Shown here piece by piece: positions 24,135 to 36,911 of a DNA stretch of 64,000 nucleotides. The notes beneath the pieces are model-generated. The model did not search any database. It worked only from the letters and a program-made list of their open reading frames with translations, and was not told the origin of the DNA. The position numbers and the translations under genes were made by a program. The stretch is from Punctularia strigosozonata HHB-11173 SS5 (Eukaryota > Basidiomycota > Agaricomycetes > Corticiales > Punctulariaceae): contig NW_006767439.1 in NCBI RefSeq assembly GCF_000264995.1, positions 1,199,148 to 1,263,147 of the forward strand, written 5' to 3'. Every line of letters begins with the position of its first letter. Position 1 is the first letter of the stretch.

Positions 24135-24415
24135 CGCTCAGTGGCGTATATCCATCCTTCATATCGAGCACGCGGCCCTAGCGGACATATTCCGGCGCAT
24201 GCTCCCAGACGCACTCGATACTCCGAGCTTAACTACAAACGGCCGATATCAGCATCGTCAGGATTGGGAGAGAAGACGGCCGATGTTCTGACAAACCGGT
24301 CGCGAGAGGGCACCAGGGAGTGCCTTAGGACAAAGCACAAAATCGTACAAGCTCTCCGCAAGCGGCCCATCGTGATTATTGTTGATGATGTCCAGCAAGC
24401 CGAAGAAAAAACTTG
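24135..24415 (-). pseudogene. Relic of an intradiol dioxygenase exon, first copy
   Basis: This stretch aligns along most of its length with 44680-44905, about four bases in five identical by eye (shared strings include CCATCCTTCATATCGAGCAC and GTCAGGATTG). Through that copy it corresponds to the exon of the dioxygenase at 48373-49711 that encodes the ELGGTIASE to EGRVLNTKGE part. No frame is open across it. It is a short dead fragment. Confidence 0.6.
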
Positions 24416-24789
24416 ATCATGTCATCAGTTGGCTATCCAGAACCGTCAACCCTGCATCAAAGTAGTACTCTTCAGCCACTCTGAGAAAGAAGGAGGTAGG
24501 GGGCGTCGGCGCGGCGCCATGTCAAGCAGCCGAGCTTTCGAACTCTGATCGTCAAGGGGTGGCAAAAGTTATAGGAGGGACAGTTGACGGCCCTAAGAGG
24601 CGTCATTCCTGAGGTGATCGTAGAGCACTTCTCGGAGGAAGAAGACGTGCGTGGCTTATTTACATAGTTATGGGATGGTTGAGGTATGAACTTCCTTGGG
24701 AATAAAGATGCACGCGATGCTTTTGTACGAGCTAATAGCTGTCGAATTGCATGAGTTAGATTCAAAGTAGCCTCTAATACACGCCGATG

Positions 24790-25025
24790 TACTATCGTAC
24801 GGGCCCGTCTTTGAGGTCGCGCTCCCACTCCGCTGGTGTCCACCCGTTGTCTTGTGTAAGCATGGGATGGAGCTTCAGTAACAAGTGCAGTGATCGCGAC
24901 GTGAATCTCCAGCCGAGCAAGGTTGCGGGCCACCAGTTCGTCGAACGATCCTGGAACAGCTCGTAGTAGTCGGGTCTGGAGGATCTTGATCTCCATGAAT
25001 GTTCGTTGTATCTTGTAGGTTTCAT
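24790..25025 (-). pseudogene. Relic of a cytochrome P450 C-terminal exon
   Basis: Minus-strand frames give ARNLARLEIHVAITALVT and then, one frame over, NGWTPAEWERDLKDG. The P450 at 36912-39125 has GRNLARLEMRIAIAALVL and DGWTPDEWERDLKDG at its C-terminus, so this is a decayed paralogue of the last exon only. At the heme-binding loop the good gene has ACGAACTGCGTGGGCCGC; the relic has ACGAACTGGTGGCCCGC, so the cysteine codon is destroyed by a one-base loss. A second shift lies between the two matching blocks. Confidence 0.75.
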
Positions 25026-25651
25026 ATCGGGAGGGCGTGAAGAACGTTCTTGTACTTATCTTGTAAACTTCGTGTTGAGGATGCGCAGGGATGCGCTTCG
25101 GCGTCGGCGAGTCACTTCCATTTACGACTCCTCAGCAGACAGGGGAGTGCGCAGTAACGGCCAACGAGCACCCAATTATCGCACTATTTGTTATGGGTTC
25201 ACTTGGTTCATCGTATGATAAAGCCGTAAAGAATGGGGACCATGGCCGAGAGCGTGCATGTAGTGACCTCCAAACGCCGCTTTGTCGCCGTGCGGTTCAG
25301 AATCTTGGACATCGCCTCTTCATTCGCGCTACATCGTCTAGAGGTAGCAGAGCCGCATGAACCCAGCATCAACTTCATCAACGAGAACAAGATGGGAGGA
25401 GGGAAGGAGCTGTACACGTGCCAACGGGTTGCCCGATAGAGAGAGGGATGAAAGGCGACCGGACTCGGAGCTTCATCATCCCACTTGTTCTTGACCGCGA
25501 CGACGGCGACACCAGCTAGCTCTGGTGTACGGTTCTCCTCGACTGGCCCATATACCCGTTTTACTCCCTCTCCACGCACACTGTCGTTCTTGCTGTTTAA
25601 CCCACCTAATACTTGCATTCCGAATCATCCGAAGTCTCGTAGTTCATTGCG
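25026..25651. other. Intergenic, nothing recognised
   Basis: Open frames on both strands have no family resemblance. The right part should hold the promoter of the GH16 gene. Confidence 0.45.
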
Positions 25652-27459
25652 ATGGCCCCGCACTCAATATCTATGTGCAAGAAGTTCACCATGACGACCT
25701 TAGGAGTCTCGACTGCCCTTGTCATCTTCGCAGGTTCGTTGCAAGGAGCTCGGGCACAGGCGACCTGGTGGGTTTGAGGACGGGCATCGTCTCTGGAGTC
25801 CACTCTGACTCGCTGTGCTGACTTGTCCTAGCAATTCGACCAGTCCATGTGGGTCTGATGCGCCTTGCTGCTCCGAGTTCGGGTTCTGTGGGTCGGACGA
25901 TGTGAGTGCATACGCGCACCCTTTAGCGTCTATTGCTTTTCTTCGTACATTGCATCGCCATCTCGCTTGACTGCAAGCTAATGCCTCATCGCGGTTTAGT
26001 TCTGCCTTGGCGGCTGCAACCCACTGGCCTCTAATACCCTCGACTCTTGTCTCCCTAACCCGGTTTGCAAGGATGCCACGGTACGTCCTTACAATCTGCA
26101 AGAGCGGTAGCCTGACTGAACTTCGTCCAGTACACTTTCCCGGATCTCTCGCGTGTTTTCTCGAACGGGAGCTTATTTGATGGCAACGCCAGCGCCTACG
26201 GTAAGCGAATTTCTCATGCCGCATTGCATATGCCATGTCATAATTGGAAGCTGACCCAAATACGCCATCTAGACTTCATCGTGGACAAAGGCAACATTAT
26301 GAACACTAACCAATCCGGCGGCGAACTTGCTATGCTTCTGACGGAGGATAACGGTGGAACAAGGCTTTCTTCCACTCGGTACGCCATGTTGCCGCTACGG
26401 CCGTCCCGTAGCTGATCACCATGCCACGTATAGTTACATGCAATATGGCACTGTTAGTGCGAAGCGTGAGCGCCGTTTCATACCATCGTCTGTGACATAC
26501 ATGAACAGAGGCGGCGTGTCCGCTTGATTCGAGTGTAGTGAAGACAGGACGCTGGGGCGGTGTTGTCACCGCGTTCATCACGATGTCCAACATCAGGGTC
26601 AGTCTCCGATTCTGAATGCTCCATGCTTAGACACTAATCACAAGGTTGTCATCTGCGCTGTTCAGGACGAAATCGACTGGGAGTTCCCCGGAAATACCAC
26701 TACCGAAGGACAGACCAACTACTTCTGGCAGGGATACGTTCGTGAGTCCCCGTGTCCTTCCTACGACATCACCCGATTTATCACGGAATCTGTTTCCAGC
26801 GGATCCCAACAATGGAAAGACGATTGGCAACCTCACGGACACCTTCAGTAACTACCACGAGTACACCGTTCGTCCCTTCCCGTCCTCCTCTCCCTCCCCT
26901 CTTCAATAATACTGATTTAACGCGCTTCATAACCAGATCGACTGGCAACCCGACGTCTTGACGTTCCTCATCGACTCCAAGCCCGTGCGCACGCTCAACA
27001 AGAATGACACACTCGACGCGCAGGGCGTCGCGCACTATCCCATGACGCCCGCCCGCGTGCAGCTCAGCATCTGGCCCGCCGGCTTGAACAGCACGTCCGC
27101 CGGCACGGTGGCATGGTCTGGTGGTCTGATCGACTGGAACGACCCGGACTACGTCGCAGCCGGCCATTTCTATGCGCTCGTGTCCGAGGTGAGCGTTAAG
27201 TGCGCGAACGTGTCCGGCGAGGGCGCAAACGTCACCTCGTACGTCTACGGCGCCAATTCGACCGCGTTCACGCCCAGCATCTCGTTCTCGAACCAGGTAC
27301 GCCTACTGCAATCGTAGTGTGGCTCGGACGCTGATTTTTCATGCCTCGTGCGCTGGATAGTCGACCCTTGTCAATGGCGCGATGGATGCGGTGCGGCTTC
27401 CGGTCTGGACCGGCGTCATGCTCGCGGGCTTGTGGGTTGTTGCGACTCAACTTATTTGA
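25652..27459 (+). CDS. GH16 Crh-type chitin-glucan transglycosylase with chitin-binding module, GPI-type
   Basis: ATG at 25652 starts a signal peptide (TLGVSTALVIFAGSLQGARA). It is followed by a cysteine-rich chitin-binding module, CNSTSPCGSDAPCCSEFGFC then CLGGCNP (about 25830-26030), spread over two exons. The GH16 catalytic motif DEIDWEF is clear at about 26668-26688 and is complete (E-x-D-x-E). Further landmarks are GRWGGVVTAFITMS, TNYFWQGY, YHEYTIDWQPDVLTFLIDS and the PMTPARVQLSIWPAG segment. The protein ends with a hydrophobic tail (VWTGVMLAGLWVVATQLI, stop 27457-27459), as in GPI-anchored proteins. Family role: outside the plasma membrane, links chitin to beta-glucan in the cell wall. 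Several NxT/NxS sites fit secretion. The gene is intact with about ten exons. Confidence 0.88.
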
Positions 27460-27646
27460 GACTCCATGTATCGGCAACACCATCTTGGGACTTTGGGATC
27501 GTGGAAAGCGTTCATCACTCTATACCCTAATATACATCCGAAAGCATATCTATTGTATGTATCTCCGGGTCGGCAATGCAAAGGGGTAGGATATATGCTG
27601 AGGCGTTGGGTATAGAAACGGAGAAACGTAGGGAGGAAAGAAATGA

Positions 27647-30600
27647 TCAGAACCCTTGAGGTACAGTGCTCGGCATCTTGGACGGCTCCACATCCACGAT
27701 CACCATATCGTCGGCGAAATCCTTCATCTCGAACTCCTCCAGCAATGCTTGAATATCCTCGATGATGCTCCGTACTGCTTGCGTCCGTGACATCGCTTTG
27801 ATCTCAGGCATATTCACTTGTTCCTGCTGCTCGTCGTATGCGGGCACTAAGGAGGTATAACCGAGAGTCTCCTGGACGAGCCTGACACGTGCATACGTTC
27901 GCCGCACAAGAGAAGGGGACGTAACTTTCGCCGACTTCAGCATGGCCGCGAGGCGACGCCTCGCTGTTCCTTCTCGATTGTCGAATCCTTGGCTTGTTGA
28001 GCCGGAGTTCTGGCGTACAGGTCCCAAATGCACGATCTTCGGCCCCGCCCTCGGCGGTGGCGCATTTGGAGAAAGACCAGTGGGGCTTGGGAGGTCGTAC
28101 CCAGGTCTCCTTAGCGGCGCTCCGATGGATAGGTGAGGAGGGGTCGACGCAGGATGAGCCGGCGAAGCTGCCGGTGAAGGGATGTGCATTGACGTGCGTG
28201 GGGATGATGCTCCCGAAGCCACAGATGGCCGCCTAGGCTTGGCGAAGGTTGTGGAGACGCGGCGTCCACTGCGCGGGCTGGGAAGGAACGCGAAGGAGTC
28301 GTTTTCTTGCGCGCGCAGCTGCTGGTCTAGCCTGACGACCCGCTCCTGCATGAATGAGCGCATCTGGATCATCAACGGCGTGCGGTGAAGGCAGATGATC
28401 TCCAGAAGGGACCAGGTGAGAAAGTCGATGACTCGCGGCAAAGCGCTGCCCGATTTGGTGTCTGTGGAGATCCGGACGTCGACCGAAAAGCGGCGGTCGC
28501 CAGCAGGAGACGTGGGCGAAAGAGGGAAATTCTTCCTCGTGGGTGATTGTGCAGGAGATGGAATGGGACTATGATTGTGCGGAGCAAGTGCAAATGATGC
28601 GTCACCTTCGACGAGCCATGCACGCAAAAGCTGGCCGAGCCGGTTCCATATACCGGGAAGCAGGTCCGATAACTCCGTCTGTGCTCGGACCACAATGATC
28701 TGCACTATCTGGATTGCCACGATCTTGGTGATTACGAGGCCATCTCGCGGGTATCGACTTCGTTTTTCCTGTGTTTTGGTGCGTTCGCCACCCTGTCCAA
28801 AAGAACCTGAGCGAGAAAGATCGCTAACGCCGCCTGTATCCTCGCAAACCGCAATAGCATATGCTAGTAGTCGTACCCATGCACGCTGATACGGGTTGTG
28901 GTTCCACACTTTGTCGGGCTGGACACTGTCGGCGTCAGCAACGCACTTCATCTTCATGACCAAGGGCAGCACAATTTTGGTCAGGACTCCGTGTGAGGAT
29001 TCGTGCTTCTCCAGCTCTGCAAGGACATCGACTTTGGTGATGGGTATCATGGTGTAGATAAGCTGGACAAGTGCCTGAGACATCAAGTCCGATATTAGAT
29101 GTTCATCAGCGGAATAAGCATACGCGTCCAGCGCTGCCGCGCAAAACTGGGTCACGACGCGACAGAACAGTAAGTCGTCGACGTAGGTGACGTCGGACAC
29201 CAAATCCACGAGAACATGATAGAGCTTGTGGAGGTCAAGTACGGCCATGTGCGACGTAGCAAGTGACTTGATCTGGCCCAAAAATGACACCACGCGTTTC
29301 GCTGTTGGTTTATCTTTCCCTTGCGGTGGAAACAGGGATATTCGGCAGAAGTCGGCCAAGAACTCTTCCACTCTGGCGCGACTGAGCTTGCTGGGGTCCC
29401 TCAAGATTGTCTTGATGATCTCGACCGTCCTCTGGAAGGCTAAAGAAGATATATCGCCTCCGGGCTGGACAAAAGCAATGACCAGGGCAAGATAGTCCAG
29501 ACGCATTACGGACAGATCACTGGGTGCCATGTGCTTGACACCGAGTATATCGTCTATAGGCGCATCCTGGGAGAAAATCTCTACGCTGCGGTCTCCGCCC
29601 GGACGCAACTGTGCAAGCTCGGGAACCTTGGCTTTGGCAGCAGCCCTGGTCAGAATGATCAATCCCAGTGCTTCAATCCCGTCTCGGAGAATATTTCTGG
29701 CAGTGCTCGTTGCGTTGTAAAGGCTCGGCGCAAGGTAACGTAATAGGCGAAGGAACCGCTCAGCCCGGAGAATCGTTGGGTCATGCGCGATGACGGTAAG
29801 GAAAAGGCGAACAAAATTTCCTAGGCCGAGTTTCTTCTCTTCGTGCTCATATAGATCGCCTACCGCGGTGACCTCTCCATGCGTTCCACCTCGGCGTAAG
29901 TTTGCCAAGACGGTCTGAGGGATGTCCTCGGCGGCATTAAGCAGGAGGGCTTCCTTCTCTTGGGCTTTATTCAGGTCCCGGATACCAGCTGCAACGGGCG
30001 TGACGTCGATTGCGTTATTCTTCAGCGTCGAGAAGAGCATGTAGATGTTTGTCGCTATCCACGAGGCATCAGCTCTAGGAAGTGCGATGATATTGGCCAT
30101 AGCGTCGATGCTTTGGAAGACAAAGGATTCTTCGTGGAACGCGTAGAAACGGCTTATAGCATACTCTATGGCTTCGCGGATTCCGGACGAGGCGGAGTGC
30201 GATTCACATTCCGTATAAACCTTGATGACGGCGGGCATGAAGAGTGCATAGGCACCTCGGGAGGTGAAAAGACGGCGAAAACGGGTTGTCGCAACCATCA
30301 ACGCTAGGGCGAGCAGCGGCAATCAGCAAGTTCGTTAAGCGCAACAGGCCAGTATACTCACCAACCATAGCTTGCCCGACAATACCGATATCATGCCCAT
30401 GAGCGAGCAGGATCCGGTTGATGCCATCGACATGGACCGCAAGCTCGTTGCGATCGCTAAGATGCCTTGACATGCATCGGAATAACTGAGCTATGAGTAG
30501 CAAGTAGCTTCTTGACAAGACCAGAGACAGGGCAGCAAGAGGTAGATTGTTATCTCGCATCCAGTTTTGTTTCACAGGAACAAAGTCGGCTAGCTCGAGG

Positions 30601-33600
30601 GGAGGGCTGGTCGAGGTTTCGTCCAGAGATGGTAGTTCCAATCTTGAGAGGCTCTTCCTGACGACTTGAACATCTTGAGGTTTCCGCTTCAGCATCGCCA
30701 GGAAGAACATGTTTTGGGAAACGCGAACCAGCGTGATCCAGATGAGGGACGGTGGCACTGCTGAGCTTGAGCCATCCGTCTTTGAGAGATTCCGCGGAAA
30801 CATGGGGCCCTCAGGGGATTGTGCAGAAAACCAGAGCGCGCCCGTGGGAATGAAGAACGCGTCGACCTTGGCTCGGCGCAACTCCCGTACGGACATGTCA
30901 CTAACCTGGTTCGCAAGTTTCGCCAAGACGGATAAGGAGTAAGCATATCCTTGGAGGGAGTCCATTTGCTGCGTTTGACGGGCGAATCGTAGGAAGCCTG
31001 TGAGGTTGTTGAACACGTGGTGAGCCATCGCAGGTGGTAGCGTCTCCTGCACATGCATGTATTTCCGGATTGTCGAAATGGCAGCAGCTACGTCTCGTTC
31101 CTCGCCTCCCAGGATGTCGAAAGCCGGTCGTCCGAGCAGAATCGGGTCATCACGCATCATGTCAAGGATGACTGCCCTCGCGCAGCTAGCAATCGCAAAA
31201 TCAGAATCCGTGGTCATGGCCGCGAGGTGCGGCAATGCTCTCCCGAGGGAAGGGACGAAGACGGCCCTCTTCTTGACGCCTTGAAAGGAGCCTGTACTTG
31301 ACTTTCGCCGCAAGAGGCCACCTCCTGGAGATCCAGGTGCCTTAGAGGGTATTTCGGAAGTAGCAGTTGGACTAGGTGGATGGCCAGAGTCGGTGACGTC
31401 GTCAATCCGGTCCACCTCTCGGATTGGTAACAATGATACAGGCGTCTTGGCTCGTTCTACCTTCGGATCGACGATCTTGCCCTCGTGTTCCCAACCAATC
31501 TCTGAAAGTCGTTTCCGGAGTTCCAGAGGCAATGTAGTACCGTCCCCATCTTTGCCCTCATCCAGCTCCTCGTCGCGGACGTACAGACTCGAGCCGATGT
31601 CTGTCGCGACGAACGACATCTGAGGCCGTGTGAACTTGAATGGACGAGGGTGGTTGCGGTCAACAATCACGGTCTGTGATAGAACCTGAAACCGTAGGCT
31701 AGAAAGCGCGGCGAGTTTCTGGACAGCCAGATCCCGGGTTGAGCTTTCGGGACTGGAGGTATGCGTTCAGTCGCGCCGAATGTACCAATATCGAGGGTAA
31801 CATACCTTTGCATATCTGCGGTGATCGTTGACAGTATAGCCTCAGGGGACTTCTCAGCGCACTGGTTGATTAAGAAGCACATCTGATGAAAGTATCAATT
31901 TGCTGAGATAACTGGGATGACTGAAGGGCGTGCAAATTACCGGGGCAACCAGCTTTACATCGTCTGTGAGTAAAAACGCGTTCCATATGGATGGTCCGAG
32001 ATTCGCGTAGTCATGGGCGGACAACAAACCAGAGAGAGCCACCAGAATTTCGATGAATGGCAGAGTTGGCGATCGAACAATTTCCATGATGAGCTTGATC
32101 CTATCCGCAAGAGCAGATATAACTGGATTATCGTCCCCTCCTACGGAAAATTTCAACGAGATGCGAGGAGACACGAGTATCGTACTCCTGCGCTGAGAGC
32201 AGATCAGCCAGGGTGCGATGCGAGGGAGATGGACCACTTGCCTGGTTGGCAGCACGCGATCTCTGCTGAGCTTGCTGGTAAATTTCCTCGAGTTTTTCGA
32301 GGTGATCCTGAATATCGTCCTCAGCACGCTGATCTCCGAGAAGGAACAACGTCCATGATAAAACTCGGGTAAGCCACGTGGAACTGATAGACCATCAGTT
32401 CAAACACCAGATCATGAAGCATAATCTGGCCTACGGTTTTAAAGAACGCGTGAGCAGGCGGATCTCCAAGAAGAGCGAGACTAATAGCACACGCTGTGAC
32501 TGCGGCACAAGCTTCTGCTTTTCCTACGCGCAACGTAAGTGCCGGGAATGAAGCCGAAACCGGTTGCACGTACCCGCGGATCCAACAGGATTCCCAATCG
32601 CGATTCCAGCACCATCGCGAACTTCGACATGGCTCGATAGGATTGGTCCTGGGTCTGAAAAGATGGGAGCGTCAGCTCAAGCGGGCGTAACGCTCCACGC
32701 AGGCGTACCGAGGAAACCGTGTCGTGGCTCAACGCCGTCCTCGTCGCACGAATCCTACCCACAAGCTCCGTGATCAGCACGCTCTGCCCGAGGCGTGGCG
32801 CTCCCCACGGTAATGTACCGTCTGCCCCTGGAGCGGTGTCCGCTACACGTTTCGCACCCCCGGCGTCGCTCATGATCGCTACGCACATCATCTCGGTATC
32901 TCGGATCCAGAAGTCCGGCAAAAAGCGCGTGAGCGCAACGAGGACGGCGAGGTGGTTCGCGATCGCAACCTCCTTGGTCGACGCGGCGCATGCGAAGAGC
33001 GGCTTGTAAAAAAGCTTGGGGAACCTCTGGGAGAGGTAATCCAGGAGGTCTGTAAGCGGCTGACAGGGCATGTCTGGAGGCTGCATCACGATGCGCTGCG
33101 AACATATGCGCGTGTCAAGACAGATCAGAAGCGCGCAGTATGGGTAAACGAACGTCATTGAGTAGAGGAAGCAAGAAAGCGACCATCGGCTCGATTACAT
33201 CCTCCTGCTCCTCCAATCGCTTGATTAGGGCGGTTAGCAGCAACACGACATCCTTCCACTCCTCCTCCGCAACCTGCGCAGAAATAATAGTCAGTTACGA
33301 CATTCGTTTCCCCTCTCACCCAACTGACCAGACGTCTGACGGCCTCCTCGCACCCCTTCTTCCATTCCCTTCCCTCGCGCAGCCAATCGACAAGCGCCGC
33401 ACCTGCCTCTTGCACCGTCTCGCCCACTGCTGCGAGCTCGAGCAGCACGCGCACGCACCGCGCTCGGCTCTCGAGCGTTTCCTTCTCCTTCTCTAGCGTC
33501 GGCATCGGTACAGCTTCTATCTCGGGGATCACGCGTGTGCGGAGGATGCGCGCGATGGCGCGAGCGTCGGCGTCGTGGCGGGACGAGGAAGATACGGGCG

Positions 33601-36057
33601 AGGACAGCAGCGCCGCAGCGGCGCGGAGGAAATTGTGCGTCTTCCTGACCGCGATGCGGATCGTGAGCGGCGTGGGCGTGGCGAACGGGTCAGGCTCCGG
33701 CCAGTGCTCCTATCAACCGAGAAACAGAATTCTGTGAGCAAGAACATCCCGCTGAATATAGGACGACGCGGAGATGCTCACGTCGACGGCGTGCCGCAGC
33801 ATCCATCTCCGCCTCTCTTCGTCCCCGTTCTCCATGCACCGCGTCAGCCCCTCGAGCACCACGAGGCGGTGCACCGCATCCCAGTCCTCGTCCTCGCCCG
33901 CGGGCACGCCATACTCGTCCTCCACCGCCTCGGGCGCGAGCGCGCCGCAGGCTCCGGACGCCACGCGTTGGATCAGGTCGCGCACGAACTCGATCTCCTG
34001 GTCCGTCGCCGGGAATGAGTTGTACTGGTGCGCGGTCGTGCTGGTAATCTGAGAGGAGAAGGTGGCGAAGGACGCGTCTTGGGCGGAGCTGTCGATGGGC
34101 GAGGACGCGCTGAAGACCGAGTTCTCAAATGCGGCGAGGAGCGTGAAGAGCGCCTGGACGAGCGTGCGTACGGCGAGCGGCGCGTCGAGCGAGAACGTCC
34201 GCGTCCGCGGGAAGAGGATCGAGTACAGGATTCCAAAGAGCCGGCCGCGAAGCGCGGACGGCGCCACGACGGCTTTGCAGCACCATACACAGCGCTCCAG
34301 CTCGCCCTATAGAAAAGGAAAGACAACACTGTCAGATCGTGGGTAGGGAAGAAGAGGGCAGAGGGAGAGGAGGGTGTACGCACGTCGCTCGTTCGGCTGG
34401 GCCACGTCTTGACTGCGACCTCGAACGCCTCGCTCGCGAGCGCTTGCTCGTCTTCGCTCGTCCGGCGCGCGTCGCCAATGTGCGAGAACGGGACGAGGAG
34501 CGCAGAGAGCACCTCGCTCTCGTGCGGGAGGCCGGTGGGCGCGCGCGCCGCAGACGCAGTTGACGCGTAATGGAGCAGCACGTCGTGCAGCTGGCGGAGC
34601 GAGGGTACCTTGGCCGTACCGGGTTTAAGGATATTCAGCGCCGCGGTACTCGAGTTGTTGTGCGCTGTGGCGGGGAGCGAGGTGGTGGACATGAAGGTCG
34701 GGATGAAGCTGCCCGTGGAGAAGGCCGAGATGTCCGTGCCATGCCGCGAGCTCGCGCCGGAATGAGAATGTGCCGAGGATTCGACGAAGCGCGCGGCCCA
34801 GCACGCGGCCTGGACATCCTCCGCGAACTTGCGCGCGTACGCCGCCTCAGGAGTGTCGCGTTCTGCGGCGAGCGACGAGGAGGAGGCGGAGGCTTGCACG
34901 CGTGCCTCGTTGACGATTTGGCGAAAGCCGAGCTTCGCAGCGAGGCGCGAGGGGCGCGGGGTCGTCGGGGTGCTGCGGCCTGAAGCGGAGGGGAGGGAGG
35001 GAGGCGTCGGCGTGGAGGGGATGCGCAGCCGCGAGGCGGCGGGCTTGCCTTCGATCGTAGAGGTGGAAGAGATGACGGAGGCCGAGGAGGGTAGGAGCTG
35101 CTCGCGGATTTGATGCCAGCGCGCGCGCGAGGGCGTCGGTGGCGCGTTCGTGGTGGTTGTGAAGGTGGAAGCGAGGGAGGACGCGAAGGAGGTGGCGGAA
35201 TCGTCGCGCTTGTGGTGTTGCTTGGGTGGCCGGCCTGTGAGAAGCGCGGCGGGGCGGTGGCCGCGAGGTTGTTGTGCAGTGGAGGGGGTGGGCGGGTGCT
35301 CGTCGGCTTCGTGAATGGGGGACATCATTAACGTAGATGTTGGAGTAGGCGTCGAGCGCACGGGTGAATCTGAGCGGGTGGTAGAAGAAGAGAACAGGAA
35401 GGGCGGGGCGTCCGGCGGTGGCGAGTCGGTGAGCTCGGTTCGCGACCACGGGGCCGTATCGGAGAAAGGGTCACGCCCGCTCTCGCCGTAGGCGTTCGGA
35501 TAGGCGTAGTCCCTCGTCGTGGACGTCGAAGACATGGTTGTGTTGTTGGACGAACCCCGTACATGGGTGCTGCTGGGACTACCGCTGAGGGCACTGCCCT
35601 CGCTGTAGCCGCGGGAGATGAGCGGACGAGAGGATGAATGACTTCGTTGACTGGTGCTGCCAGCCGATGCGTCGCGTATATGCGCCCATCCGCGGGAAGG
35701 TTGCTGGTACTGCGCCATTGATCAGTTGATTCGGTGATGGACCATATGTTTGCAGCATGAACGTACAGAAGGATCGTCGTACACGCTCGAAGACATCGAG
35801 GCTTCCCTCGTGCGCTCCGAACTGGTCCCAGTCGACGCCGAAGTCCACGTTTCCTGGCGCTGTGTATGCGCAGCCCACTCCGCCGTATGAGCAGTACGCG
35901 CGCTATCACTGTTATCAATGCCAACGTTTGTAGGATCCATCGACGTTGCGTCCATCTGCGCCGTTCCCTGCGACTGCGACCGGCCGAAATGGAAGAGCCT
36001 ACGCGGCATCGACGCTTTCTTCCCGTGCGTCCTGCCGTCATTTCCTGACATCTTCAA
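27647..36057 (-). CDS. Very large conserved helical protein, possibly UNC80-like
   Basis: Reading runs leftward from ATG at 36057 (MKMSGNDGRTHGKKASMPRR) to the stop at 27647-27649 (MPSTVPQGF*). The ATG at 35718 is inside an intron (GTACGT..CAG) that joins SSVYDDPS to YQQPSRGWAH. There are roughly 10-12 exons and over 2,000 residues. The first 300 residues are Ser-rich and disordered, as is a patch near 27940-28570; the rest is helical and repeat-like (for example VAEEEWKDVVLLLTALIKRL; RYLAPSLYNATSTARNILRD). No enzyme motif or membrane span is evident. Size and helical character recall the fungal proteins carrying the UNC80 C-terminal domain, but I cannot confirm this; a PAG1/Mor2-like scaffold is another option. 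No stops or shifts were seen in the exons checked. Confidence 0.72.
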
Positions 36058-36911
36058 CGCTGTTGTGATCCTTGACGATTGTTCCAGCCGTTCAACGCTA
36101 TGTCAGCGTAAGTCGATGCTGATGGGCGCTGGCCAAGACCGTCGCTCCGAGGAAGGGACAGCGCACTCGTTCACCGAGACTAGGGTTGCCCTAACCCCAA
36201 TTCAGGGCTTTCGAACTTCGCTGCCAGCTTTCTTTCCTACCTCAGGACCTGTGCTCGATCCACGATCACACTGCACCTACCTTGCGATCTTATACTTTGA
36301 GCAAGAGAACGCTTTCGATAACATCAGAAGTCAAGCACGATATATTATTACATCTTACCTCCACCTTACGCAGCTCTACGCTTCGCTTGTGCTGTCATAG
36401 ATTGTCTATCGTACTTTCCATCAATGATAGGCACGGCATATGCTTCTGGCTCTCTGCTCTGAGTGATCCATGACGCCGGTTTGATGCAGTCTGGAAAGCA
36501 CGGCCTCACACGAGAAAAGAACGAAGCGTGTAAGTTCTCTTCGAAACATCCTTCTCCCGCTTTGGGCGCCCATTTGGAAACATCGGACCTGATACTCCTC
36601 CGCCACTCCCGATATCCTCATGCTGAAATCCCAGAAGCGCTTGGTCGGACCCCAAGATCGCCCGAGCAAGATATCACAAACCTATAGCTGCCCTCTGCCG
36701 ATCGCCGTGATGTCCGGACTCCCGAGACGCGCATCCATCATCGGGCTCTCAACCACTCGCTTCTGCCCGACACCGGCACGCGGCTGCGTCCGCCCTCGGA
36801 AAGATTGGATGACTGGCGCAAGCATATGAAAGCGCCCTCGTCAATCGCCCCTCAGCGTTGTCAGCAGCGACCAGGACCACCCCGAGCTCGTCCGTAGCAG
36901 CAGCGCGCGCC
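36058..36911. other. Intergenic, divergent promoter region
   Basis: This lies between the starts of the large minus-strand gene and the plus-strand P450. Small open frames (for example 36421-36669 minus) have no recognisable identity. Confidence 0.5.
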
